Source of the DNA: Chloroflexota bacterium
Lineage (GTDB): Bacteria; Chloroflexota; Anaerolineae; Caldilineales; Caldilineaceae
Assembly: GCA_003577005.1 (NCBI GenBank)
Contig: QEUW01000067.1
Span: 1-29,300 of the forward strand
DNA: 29,300 nt
Reading direction: 5' to 3'
In this document: positions 14,918-21,954 of the stretch, piece by piece
Layout: the number at the start of each line of letters is the position of its first letter
Position numbering within the stretch: position 1 is the stretch's first letter
The notes under the pieces: generated by a model
What the model saw: the letters and a program-made list of their open reading frames with translations, nothing else
Told to the model about the DNA's origin: nothing
Database searches by the model: none
Program-made: the position numbers and the translations under genes

Positions 14918-17233
14918 CTAGCCCTCGCTGTTGAGTTCAAATTCCATACGATAGGTCGCCAACGAGCAGACCATGCTGTAACTCGCCAGCGAAAATGAAA
15001 CCCGGACGATCCGCACCGCGCTGTCATACCCTACGGCCACATCAATCCCCGTCGCCTGCTCCAGCACAACGATCAGCGCAGCCACTTGGCCCAGTACAGT
15101 GGCCCCTTGCCCTGTGTCGGTGACCGCCAGATTGACCGTAATACTGCCCACCGCATCGCTGCCGGCAGCGACATCGGCAACAGTGGCCAGAACGGCAGCC
15201 ACAACCGCATCATTCCCGACGACCGCATCGCTCAGCGTCAGCGTGACATTAGCAACCGCCGTATCACTGCCGTCTCCACTGTCTGCCACAATGAAGGGCG
15301 TCAGCAGGACGTTGACGCTTTCAGAGCCGCTGCCGAGGTCGAGCACCGTCTTGAGAGACTCAGCAATGATGCTGATGAGTTCGGCGCCCGTTGCGCCGTC
15401 AGCCAGGCTGAGCGTCACCGTAATGGCGGTCGTGTCGACTGCGCTACCCGCATCCTCTACGGCTAGGCTCACTACCGGCGACAGGACGACATCGACAAAA
15501 GAGCCGCTATCCAAGATGGCCTTCAGGTCCTCGGCCAGCAGAGCCACCGCATCGGCCAGGCTGCCTGCGTCTGTGACCGCTACACTGGCGCTGATCACAA
15601 GCGACTCGGCGCCGGCGCCGGCATCGGCTAGGCCCAAGGTGACGGACAGGCCGCTCACTGCGTCTGTGCCGGCGCCGCTCTCCGCGACCGCGGCGAGAAT
15701 AGCCCCCGTAATGGCCTCAATGCCAACGCCCATATCAGACACGGAGAGACTGACGGTTAAGCTCGACGCATCTACTCCTGTCCCGCTGTCAGCAACCGTG
15801 GCCAGCACACCGAAGTCGGAGACCGTGTCAGCCCCGGTGCCTGCATCAGCCAGGCTGCATGCGGCCAGGACTTGAGCTAAAACATCTGCGCCCGTTGCGC
15901 TGTCAGCCAGGCTGAGCGTTACGGCGATGACCGGCGTATCGAGTGCGCTACCCGCATCCCCGACCGTCAGGCTCACGACAGGCGATAAGACGACGTCAGT
16001 AAACGTGCCGCTGTCCAGGATGCTTTTAATGCTCTCAGAGAGCAGAGATACGGCATCGGCCAGGCTGCCGGCATCGGTCATGGCCACACTGACGCTGATG
16101 CTGAGCGATTCAGCGCCAGCCCCAGCATCGAGCATAGTAAAGTTGACCGACAGCCCCGTGATAGCATCTGCGCCAACGCCGCTGTCAGCTATCGTGGCGA
16201 GGATGGCCGCTGCAACAGCCTCGGCGCCATCTCCACTGTCCACCACAGACAGAATCACGGTGACGCCCGGTGCATCCACTCCAGTTCCACCATCAGCGAT
16301 GGTGGCCTCCACCGCAAGGCCAGAGAGCACATCAGCCCCAGCGCCTATATCAGTCAGGTTGAGCACTGCCAGGATCTGCGCCAATGCATCGATGCCAGTA
16401 CCAGATTCGGCCAGGCTCACATCTGCGCCCGCACCAGGGCTATCTACGCCGTTACCGCTGTCGGATAACGCCAAAGAGACCAATACTTGTGAAAGTGCAT
16501 CCGCCCCAGCCCCGGTATCCTCGACAGTCTTAGTCTCGTCTCCACCACCAACTGCCCGCGCAATAGCCCACACATAGGGCCGATAGGAGATGGGCGGGCC
16601 ATCTTCATCCGTCAGCGTGCCTCCAGCCGTCCAATTGCGACTATTGCCGGAATAATCCGCCAGCCGCTCAGACACGCCAGACATCATAGGCCACCAGCCA
16701 TATAGGTCAGCGGTGCGGACCGGCATGATCGAGTAGCGTTGCAGTTCTAATTCCGCCTGCGTCAACTCGGCGTTCCAGGCGGCTGCGTACGCCATCACGC
16801 CATTGCACCACTCATTGGTCCAGACCGTATCACCGCATTGAAGCAAAATTGGCGCGAAGCTATTGATAGCCGTAGCGTGCGGTCCAACTTTTGTCAGGGA
16901 CGCTCCCAATGCGCCGTGGTACCCATTGACAGAGCCGCTACTACTGGTGGTGTAGGCAAAATACACCCACTGGTTGACGGTAACGTTGAGTAGATTGAGG
17001 CTATGATGATTACTGCCCCCAGAAAACCAGACTTGATATTGCGTACCGGTCGCATCCGTCTCGATATAAATGTAGTTCGATGTAGAGGCCGACAGATTGC
17101 CGATGCCCTGGCTCCAGTCGTTGCGATCAACAACTGTTTTGTACCAGCAGACCCAGGTGAACCCCCGGCTGCTGGCCGGCAGGTCGCTATTGCGGCTGAT
17201 TCTGTCGGCGCTGGCATCAAAACGGATCGCCAC
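14918..17233 (-). CDS. LamG-like repeat protein, probable head or neck fibre/adhesin
   Basis: This 771-residue protein starts at GTG 17233. Residues about 1-212 form a LamG/concanavalin-like domain: an ASSRGFTWVCWYK strand, regularly spaced Trp and Tyr, and a late GWWPMMSG segment followed by LADYSGNSRNWTAGG. This form binds sugars or proteins in other families. Residues about 236-735 are about 26 short repeats of 18-20 residues with the core h.D.GxGxDAh, strongly acidic and Gly/Ala-rich. The last 35 residues, with SFSLASYSMVCSLATYRMEF, probably form an anchoring or trimerising tip. The gene lies just behind the major capsid gene and one small protein, far from the tail-tip genes, so a head- or neck-attached fibre is more likely than a tail fibre. 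Attachment site and ligand are unknown. Confidence 0.78.
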   Translation of the reverse strand: MAIRFDASADRISRNSDLPASSRGFTWVCWYKTVVDRNDWSQGIGNLSASTSNYIYIETDATGTQYQVWFSGGSNHHSLNLLNVTVNQWVYFAYTTSSSGSVNGYHGALGASLTKVGPHATAINSFAPILLQCGDTVWTNEWCNGVMAYAAAWNAELTQAELELQRYSIMPVRTADLYGWWPMMSGVSERLADYSGNSRNWTAGGTLTDEDGPPISYRPYVWAIARAVGGGDETKTVEDTGAGADALSQVLVSLALSDSGNGVDSPGAGADVSLAESGTGIDALAQILAVLNLTDIGAGADVLSGLAVEATIADGGTGVDAPGVTVILSVVDSGDGAEAVAAAILATIADSGVGADAITGLSVNFTMLDAGAGAESLSISVSVAMTDAGSLADAVSLLSESIKSILDSGTFTDVVLSPVVSLTVGDAGSALDTPVIAVTLSLADSATGADVLAQVLAACSLADAGTGADTVSDFGVLATVADSGTGVDASSLTVSLSVSDMGVGIEAITGAILAAVAESGAGTDAVSGLSVTLGLADAGAGAESLVISASVAVTDAGSLADAVALLAEDLKAILDSGSFVDVVLSPVVSLAVEDAGSAVDTTAITVTLSLADGATGAELISIIAESLKTVLDLGSGSESVNVLLTPFIVADSGDGSDTAVANVTLTLSDAVVGNDAVVAAVLATVADVAAGSDAVGSITVNLAVTDTGQGATVLGQVAALIVVLEQATGIDVAVGYDSAVRIVRVSFSLASYSMVCSLATYRMEFELNSEG
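15029..16528 (-). repeat. About 26 short repeats with a 504-bp super-period
   Basis: The basic unit is 18-20 residues around h.D.GxGxDA. Nine units together form a larger repeat: LAESGTG at residue 274, LADSATG at 442 and LADGATG at 610 are exactly 168 residues (504 bp) apart. Subunits between these points match in order, for example MTDAGSLADAVSLL with VTDAGSLADAVALL, and FTDVVLSPVVSL with FVDVVLSPVVSL. The array therefore grew partly by duplication of whole nine-unit blocks. Confidence 0.93.
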
Positions 17234-17236
17234 TGG

Positions 17237-17743
17237 TTACGTCTCCACGGCCCACAGACCCCAAAGCTCAGCATCACCAGTCATGTTGTCATTGGCGTGA
17301 CTGGCGTTTCGCCGCACACGGACAATTGCCACCTCCCCCTCTGACCACGAATCCATATCTGAGCCATCAGTGAACGAGACACTCGCATAGCTCAATTCAC
17401 CACTTGCGCTGGCCGCAGTGTCATCTACATCGTTATAGTCGTAGGTATGGCTAACGTCGATGTCCTCGGCATCATCATTTATCCGCCGGATAGCAACCCC
17501 CCAGCGAGTGGCGCCGCTTGTGGCGCTAGTGGCGCTCCAGGGCAGTTTGAAGGTGAGTCCGCCGCCATCATAATTCTGGAGAACACACTTGAAATCGAGA
17601 TACTCGATTGTGTCAGCGTCGAAGCGCCACACCGGAACCCGTTCCGCGGGGGTTGAGCCACCGGCCCGCATGTCGTATTGCGGGAAATTTGCTGCCGGCG
17701 CTGAGATTTCCAGGATTTGAACAACGGGATCGCCACTCGCCAT
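17237..17743 (-). CDS. Virion-associated protein after capsid gene (unknown)
   Basis: This 168-residue protein starts at ATG 17743, without a clear ribosome site, after an 84-base gap from the capsid stop. The sequence is beta-like: VWRFDADTIEYLDF, LTFKLPWSATSATSG, WGVAIRRI, then an Asp-rich stretch (DDAEDIDVSHTYDYNDVDD) and a late GDAELWGLWAVET strand. Proteins with this order of segments occur in phage structural clusters, but I know no assigned role. Being between the capsid gene and the LamG repeat protein suggests a base or partner for that fibre, or a capsid decoration protein. Confidence 0.6.
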   Translation of the reverse strand: MASGDPVVQILEISAPAANFPQYDMRAGGSTPAERVPVWRFDADTIEYLDFKCVLQNYDGGGLTFKLPWSATSATSGATRWGVAIRRINDDAEDIDVSHTYDYNDVDDTAASASGELSYASVSFTDGSDMDSWSEGEVAIVRVRRNASHANDNMTGDAELWGLWAVET

Positions 17744-17794
17744 AGTTACATCGGCTCTCGATAGTACTTTGCAGGATTCAAGAATCTAGAATGG

Positions 17795-17823
17795 TGGGGT
17801 GACAATGCTTTATTGTCACCCCA
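17795..17823 (-). terminator. Perfect hairpin just after the major capsid gene
   Basis: A 12-bp perfect stem (TGGGGTGACAAT / ATTGTCACCCCA) with a 5-base loop starts five bases past the capsid stop. No T-run follows on the minus strand, so full intrinsic termination is doubtful. It may protect the 3' end of capsid mRNA or reduce read-through, which would raise capsid expression relative to downstream genes. Confidence 0.6.
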
Positions 17824-17827
17824 AACC

Positions 17828-18844
17828 TTATGCCCCTGTCGCATGGACGATGCCGCTCTTACCATCCTGGCGAGCCTTGATCTCAGGAGTAGCGATTGCC
17901 AATACTTTCATCAGATCGGCCATGCCATCGGGCGAGGCCCACTCGCGCACCTGGATGTCCACTGCCTCTGCCCAAAGTGCAACTTCACGCGCCATCTCGA
18001 CCAGCAGCAACTCGCCGGCGGGCAGCGATACCTCCGGCAACATGTTGACCGCCGCGATCATGGGCATCTTCAGGATGCGCTGCAACGGCGACTCGCCAGA
18101 GCCATCGGTGTAGTAGGTCAACGAGGCCTCGTTGTACTGCACCTGTGAGACATAGAGGATGAAGGGTCCATACTGCAGGTCGGCATTAGCTGCATTGACC
18201 ATCCCGGCCACGGTGGGGATGATGTTCGCGATGGTCGTCCAGTCCCCGCCGCCAAAATTGGTCGCCGTATCGGTGTTCCGGTTGGGATGGTTGCGGTAGC
18301 CGTACAGAGGCTGGCCATTGAGCCGAACCGGCGAACCGTTAACTGCCAGGTTCTCCATGCCTTCGGCGACCACGCGCGTGGCCTCGGTCACGACCGTCAT
18401 GTCGAGGCCATCACCCATCCTACGGCTGGCCTCCAGAGCACGGGCGTCAATCTCGAAGTCCTTAAAGATCACAGGGACCGGCACGCCGTTCTCGATGAGT
18501 TCGGGCAGATCACGCTCACCGCCGCCGCGCCCGGTCATGTTGACGCTGGCGCCGGTGATCTCGCTGGAGGTATACCAGCGGCTCACCACTGAACCGATAC
18601 CGCCCAACCGCTTGGTCAGACCACGGCTGCGCAGATCAGCCACAACGCGCAGCGGATAGCGCGCCGCCTCGATCACGGCCCGGTCGACCTCGGCCCACTC
18701 GTCACGCATGAGCAGCGAGTTGACCCAAAAGCCCCTCTTGGTCTTGACTTGCACCTCTCCGGTGCGTTTGTTGACCCGCAGCGGCCGGCAGCCTCCCACC
18801 AACTGGGTTCGTGCCTCGCGCAGGTCCATCACTGTCGCAGTCAT
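17828..18844 (-). CDS. Major capsid protein (HK97 fold, encapsulin-like type)
   Basis: This 338-residue protein starts at ATG 18844 nine bases after a strong GGAGGAG site, the best ribosome site in the region, as expected for the most abundant protein. It follows the protease/scaffold and decoration-like genes. Features seen in HK97-fold capsids include a basic N-terminal arm, an E-loop-like Gly-rich stretch (NMTGRGGGERDLPE), a long spine-like helix (ALEASRRMGDGLDMTVVTEA) and a late beta segment (ELLLVEMAREVALWAE). The helix followed by ENLAVNG and a Gly/Asn-rich A-domain resembles the encapsulin/linocin branch of the fold. The family branch is less certain than the capsid role. The strong hairpin behind it separates it from the accessory genes. 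Confidence 0.88.
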   Translation of the reverse strand: MTATVMDLREARTQLVGGCRPLRVNKRTGEVQVKTKRGFWVNSLLMRDEWAEVDRAVIEAARYPLRVVADLRSRGLTKRLGGIGSVVSRWYTSSEITGASVNMTGRGGGERDLPELIENGVPVPVIFKDFEIDARALEASRRMGDGLDMTVVTEATRVVAEGMENLAVNGSPVRLNGQPLYGYRNHPNRNTDTATNFGGGDWTTIANIIPTVAGMVNAANADLQYGPFILYVSQVQYNEASLTYYTDGSGESPLQRILKMPMIAAVNMLPEVSLPAGELLLVEMAREVALWAEAVDIQVREWASPDGMADLMKVLAIATPEIKARQDGKSGIVHATGA

Positions 18845-18903
18845 CTTGTTTGTCTCCTCCAGCCTGAGCGTTGCCGCCCTTGTCGTTCCTAATTCCTGCG
18901 TGT

Positions 18904-19371
18904 CTAGATCACACGTACCTTGATGCGCCCGACACTGCCGGTGGTCGTCACCGCCTCCTCAGCGATAGCCACGATGGCGCCTTCGAGCGTCGTTGCGTCC
19001 ACGGTTGCCTTGGCCAGGCATCCGCCCGTCGCCGATGCGATCAGCACGTCGCCGACGACAACCGTCTGGCTGGCCGCAAGGCGGGCATAGACCAGGTCGC
19101 CGGGTCGAGCAAACACGAAGCGCACATAATCATCAGTTGCGTAGGTTTGACCTAGCGATTTCTGCATTGGGTCGGGAGCGTAAGGGTTTTCCAACGCAAA
19201 GATGCGAGCGTTTACCCCTCCTGCCGAGGCCAACGGCGAAACCTTACCGGTGCTCGCCAGCGTCAACAGATCGCCCGGTGTCACAGTGGCGCCGGCGGGC
19301 CGCTCGTGGATCGCCGGCGGCAGCGCCCCATTGCTCTCCAAAAAGATAATGTTCGGTGTCGAACTTGCCAT
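18904..19371 (-). CDS. Head decoration / capsid-stabilising protein
   Basis: This 155-residue protein starts at ATG 19371 after AGGAGGATAGG. It lies between the scaffold-bearing gene and the capsid gene, the place of lambda gpD-like or DUF2190-like proteins. The beta-rich sequence has GATVTPGDLLTLASTGKVSP, then FARPGDLVYARLAASQTVVVG, then EGAIVAIAEEAV. The pattern matches small beta-tulip or beta-barrel decoration proteins in which PGD turns join strands. No catalytic residues are evident. It probably binds the expanded capsid surface. An alternative is a minor capsid protein. Confidence 0.72.
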   Translation of the reverse strand: MASSTPNIIFLESNGALPPAIHERPAGATVTPGDLLTLASTGKVSPLASAGGVNARIFALENPYAPDPMQKSLGQTYATDDYVRFVFARPGDLVYARLAASQTVVVGDVLIASATGGCLAKATVDATTLEGAIVAIAEEAVTTTGSVGRIKVRVI

Positions 19372-19435
19372 CCTATCCTCCTGCTCGTCCTAAGAGCCTG
19401 TTCTCCTCTAACCGAGTTGCTGACCTACTGTTGGC

Positions 19436-19939
19436 CTACTGCTTGGCAGCCTCTGCACTGGGCGGCACGTAGTCCTCCCAGTCATCGTCGTCAGTGAAAG
19501 CGTTGGCCGTCACGCCGCTGCGGCCGCTATAGTCAGCCGGTCGTAGCGACCGCTCCAGCGCTTCCAGATGGTCCAACGGCATCACCTGGAGCTGTTCCTG
19601 TGTGAACGCACACTGCCGGTTGGCGGTGAGCCGGCCCACCAGGTCGTCCCGCATCCGGCGGGCATTGACCTGAATCGACTGGATCGCCTCCTTGACGCCA
19701 GCCACGCCGCCCAACTCTTTCACCAGCCCGGCAAGCTCCACCACTTCGGCCGGGATGGCCGGTGGCTGAGCCACCTTCTCGGCCTGGGTGTTGGTCGCCG
19801 GCGGCTGGGCCTGCGCACGATTGGTGTTGGTCACCGGTGGCTGCTCTGGTGAGGTCTCAGGCTGCTTGGTTGGCGCAGCGCCGTCCCGTTCGTTTGCCTT
19901 GGTCGTCACCTTCGCCTTTTCCTGTTCATTTGTTGCCAT
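19436..19939 (-). CDS. Nested scaffold protein from an internal start
   Basis: Within the fusion gene an in-frame ATG at 19939 is preceded by GGGAG at 6-base spacing. It would give a 167-residue protein consisting only of the linker and scaffold part (MATNEQEKAKVTTKANERDG onward). Lambda makes its scaffold (Nu3) from such an internal start in its protease gene, so this layout has a precedent. The helical segment EVVELAGLVKELGGVAGVKE and the acidic C-terminal tail are as expected for a scaffold that contacts capsid protein. Use of this start is an inference from the ribosome site and domain boundary. Confidence 0.6.
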   Translation of the reverse strand: MATNEQEKAKVTTKANERDGAAPTKQPETSPEQPPVTNTNRAQAQPPATNTQAEKVAQPPAIPAEVVELAGLVKELGGVAGVKEAIQSIQVNARRMRDDLVGRLTANRQCAFTQEQLQVMPLDHLEALERSLRPADYSGRSGVTANAFTDDDDWEDYVPPSAEAAKQ

Positions 19940-21040
19940 GTCTGTCTCCCTAATTTGCCCCTGGAGAGGGAACACGATAGTCGTATCGCCCCAGCTCACC
20001 GCCAGGGACTCAAAAATTACTTCACGCTCAACAATGTTGAGAGGAACTTCTGTGCCAGGTGGCCCGTAGGCCAGGGTGATGTGTGGCAGATAGGTGTGCC
20101 GGCGTTCGACCGGTATCTCATACCGCAGCCATTCACAGAGCCGATCACGAAACTGATAGAGCTGCTCAGACTGCACGATAGCGAAATGGGCATCCTTGCC
20201 GCTCTCAGCGTTGAGAAACTTGCCGCTCCCAATCACTTGCGCCGCCACAACCACCTCATAACGGGTGAAGTCGGCAGCCATCTCGAGCAGTTCGGCCATC
20301 GTGGTATACTGCTCATCGACCGTGCCTGCATAGGCAAGTGTCACATGCAGTTCGCTCGCAGGCAGCGCCTTCACACCCTCTGGTACGTCGGTGAGCGCCA
20401 ATGCCTGGGCGTCCTCGCTACGCAGATAGAAGGCAAGCATGACCCCATCGTGGCTCTGGTTTACGGTGAACATCTGTTCACTATTCACTCGCGGTGCGCC
20501 ACACCCGTCCCGCCACGAACAGGCGCCCACCTCGTCAGGCAGTGCAGCAATATGATCCGGCCGGAGGTTGCGCTGCACGCCTTCATAGAACTTATTCTTG
20601 TGGTAGCCACTGATCGGCTCCACGTCACAGAAATAGCCCGTACTGAGTTCGGTGGGCTGGTTCGCTTCGAAGCGTTGGAGCACGGTCAGGGCGTCCCCAC
20701 CTAGCGTCTGCGCCTTGGCCACATCCAGCCACAATTCGCAACGCAGCCGGTCATCATCCATGCGGCTATTAAACAGGAACCCGATGCCGGACTGCTGGAG
20801 CACGCCAGGGCTGTTGGCGCTGATGTACTGGCCGTCCTTCTGTGGATGGCGGACCACAAAGGGCCGTCCGTTCCATGCCTCGACGTAGGCAGCAATCTCG
20901 TCCCGTTGCACCAAATGGTGGTTCAAGACCCCCTCGACGATAGCCACCGCAGGAACAACCAGATATTCGCGGCCATCCAGATGTTCACGCCGTGTGCTCG
21001 CCTGAGCCGCCGACTGCACAGCGACGAAGACTTCACTCAT
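19436..21040 (-). CDS. Prohead protease (DUF2213-like) - 2H phosphoesterase - scaffold fusion
   Basis: This 534-residue protein starts at ATG 21040 behind GGAGCAACG. Residues 1-188 fit the DUF2213 prohead-protease group: WNGRPFVVRHP, SANSPGVLQ, LSTGYFCDVE, RPDHIAALPDEVGACSWRDG and APRVN. His65 and Ser133 are the likely catalytic pair by analogy with HK97-type proteases. Residues about 200-360 form a 2H phosphoesterase (LigT-like) domain with both motifs, ELHVTLAYAG (His232, Thr234) and PHITLAYG (His320, Thr322). Residues 368-534 are Lys/Glu/Pro/Thr-rich, then helical, with an acidic end (DDDDWEDYVPP), as in scaffold proteins. Place before the capsid gene agrees with a protease plus scaffold. 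The 2H substrate is unknown; the superfamily includes RNA-end enzymes and the anti-CBASS phage enzyme Acb1. Confidence 0.85.
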   Translation of the reverse strand: MSEVFVAVQSAAQASTRREHLDGREYLVVPAVAIVEGVLNHHLVQRDEIAAYVEAWNGRPFVVRHPQKDGQYISANSPGVLQQSGIGFLFNSRMDDDRLRCELWLDVAKAQTLGGDALTVLQRFEANQPTELSTGYFCDVEPISGYHKNKFYEGVQRNLRPDHIAALPDEVGACSWRDGCGAPRVNSEQMFTVNQSHDGVMLAFYLRSEDAQALALTDVPEGVKALPASELHVTLAYAGTVDEQYTTMAELLEMAADFTRYEVVVAAQVIGSGKFLNAESGKDAHFAIVQSEQLYQFRDRLCEWLRYEIPVERRHTYLPHITLAYGPPGTEVPLNIVEREVIFESLAVSWGDTTIVFPLQGQIRETDMATNEQEKAKVTTKANERDGAAPTKQPETSPEQPPVTNTNRAQAQPPATNTQAEKVAQPPAIPAEVVELAGLVKELGGVAGVKEAIQSIQVNARRMRDDLVGRLTANRQCAFTQEQLQVMPLDHLEALERSLRPADYSGRSGVTANAFTDDDDWEDYVPPSAEAAKQ

Positions 21041-21359
21041 CGTTGCTCCGGCCTCGTAGCAATTTCATCCAGGCCACCGCCGCTTCGATGCTGCCGGCCA
21101 GCGTATCATCCTCCATGTCTGGGAAGATCTCCTGCAGCCGGGTCAGCACGTACTGGTAACGCTCGTGCTTTGTGATCTTGCCGGAGAGCCAGAGCTGCTC
21201 GGCTGCAAGCACCAGCTCACGCGCCGCTCCAGCCGCCGTTTGAATGTCGGTGGAGGCTTCGATCAAGCCCGTCACTGACACCTTGCCTCGTAGCAACGCC
21301 ACAAGTGCCACGATGCCGAACACCACAGCAACAAAGATTGTCGTCATGTCGAAAGCCAT
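21033..21359 (-). CDS. Holin-like membrane protein (LLH type)
   Basis: The favoured start is ATG 21359, preceded by AGGAG eight bases upstream, giving 108 residues; a longer frame reaches 21395 but begins inside the terminator hairpin. Residues about 6-26 are one hydrophobic segment (FVAVVFGIVALVALLRG). The remainder is an amphipathic helical domain with AARELVLAAEQLWLSGKITK, then YVLTRLQEIFPDMEDD and IEAAVAWMKLL. This pattern matches the phage holin LLH family. It overlaps the protease start by eight bases. Its place in the head cluster, away from any endolysin in the window, is unusual, so a role other than lysis, such as head assembly at the membrane, remains possible. Confidence 0.65.
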   Translation of the reverse strand: MAFDMTTIFVAVVFGIVALVALLRGKVSVTGLIEASTDIQTAAGAARELVLAAEQLWLSGKITKHERYQYVLTRLQEIFPDMEDDTLAGSIEAAVAWMKLLRGRSNDE

Positions 21360-21380
21360 GGGCTTGTCTCCTGGCGGGAA

Positions 21381-21422
21381 ATAAAAACGGCGCACGCAGG
21401 ATGTAACTCCTACGTGCGCCGT
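21381..21422 (-). terminator. Intrinsic terminator-like hairpin before the holin/protease genes
   Basis: A 10-bp perfect stem (ACGGCGCACG at 21387-21396 and CGTGCGCCGT at 21413-21422) continues inward, after one mismatch, with AGGA/TCCT. On the minus strand it is followed by TTTTTATTT. It ends only about ten bases before the ribosome site of the holin-like gene, leaving no room for a promoter between them. Confidence 0.8.
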
Positions 21423-21468
21423 GTGTCTGCGATCTGATGCGTGTGCAGGTCCTGGCGCCTGGCCCTGT

Positions 21469-21496
21469 TATTTAGGGGTGGCTATTCACTTCTCAA
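21469..21496 (-). promoter_or_regulatory. Candidate sigma-70-type promoter upstream of the terminator hairpin
   Basis: TTGAGA (21496-21491) and TAAATA (21474-21469) are spaced by 16 bases on the minus strand. The -35 has five of six consensus bases; the -10 is poor (three of six). A 22-base imperfect palindrome (18 of 22 symmetric) at 21446-21467 lies just downstream and could be an operator. The transcript would run into the terminator-like hairpin before the holin-like gene. Confidence 0.3.
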
Positions 21497-21695
21497 ACTT
21501 GGGCAGTTCAGAGACTGTCCAAAATGACTGGTCATCCGCAATGGTCAGCGTGATGATGTAGCGACCCTCTGGCAACCCACAAATGCGACGGACGAAGCGC
21601 TCCAGCCTCGCCACGACAGCCAGTTGAACGCCTGTTCTAGGCGGCAGTGTATCATCGCATCGTATAGCGGTCAATCCGCCATTTGTACTAGTCAT
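21486..21695 (-). CDS. Small protein, unknown
   Basis: The start at ATG 21695 overlaps the stop of the previous gene (ATGACTAG) and gives 69 residues. A start at 21740 exists but would overlap more deeply. The sequence has RCDDTLPPRTGVQLAVVARL and GLPEGRYIITLTIADDQSFW, suggesting a small beta fold. It has no signal peptide or membrane segment. It is the last gene before the candidate promoter and terminator hairpin. No function can be assigned; gene coupling makes it probably real. Confidence 0.5.
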   Translation of the reverse strand: MTSTNGGLTAIRCDDTLPPRTGVQLAVVARLERFVRRICGLPEGRYIITLTIADDQSFWTVSELPKFEK

Positions 21696-21954
21696 ATTGT
21701 TCGACTGATAAGAAACGCTTGTCAGCCCAAGAACGCTCAAAGCCCGTGCTGCTCGGATCGGTCACAAACGGCGGCTCTTGGGCATCAAAAAGCAACTCGA
21801 TACGCAGGTTCTCAGCATACTGCGCTGGGTATCCATCTTCCACTTGCAGCCGCTGCCGCGCCATCTCCAGGGCCTGCTCCTCGCTCTCGGCCCAGGCATA
21901 GACTCGAAGATAGCTTTCGCCGACATAACCGTTCGTGATCTCGTAGAGACCCAT
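21688..21954 (-). CDS. Small protein, unknown
   Basis: ATG 21954 overlaps the previous stop by one base (TGATG), giving 88 residues. A start at 21981 is possible but lies inside the previous gene. The sequence is compact alpha/beta: GLYEITNGYVGESYLRVYAW, then a helix with EEQALEMARQRL, then AENLRIELLFDAQE. The fold-like pattern (strand, helix, strand) occurs in small phage proteins of unknown role. No catalytic residues were recognised. It is the middle gene of a three-gene group between the minor head genes and the terminator-like hairpin. Confidence 0.55.
   Translation of the reverse strand: MGLYEITNGYVGESYLRVYAWAESEEQALEMARQRLQVEDGYPAQYAENLRIELLFDAQEPPFVTDPSSTGFERSWADKRFLSVEQYD

Noticed and set aside
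17775..17786. GATTCAAGAATC palindrome between capsid and next gene
   Set aside because: A 5-bp arm palindrome of this size is expected by chance and no promoter elements align with it.
19955..20704. Plus-strand open frame of 249 codons
   Set aside because: It is opposite the protease/2H fusion, whose catalytic motifs are clear on the minus strand.
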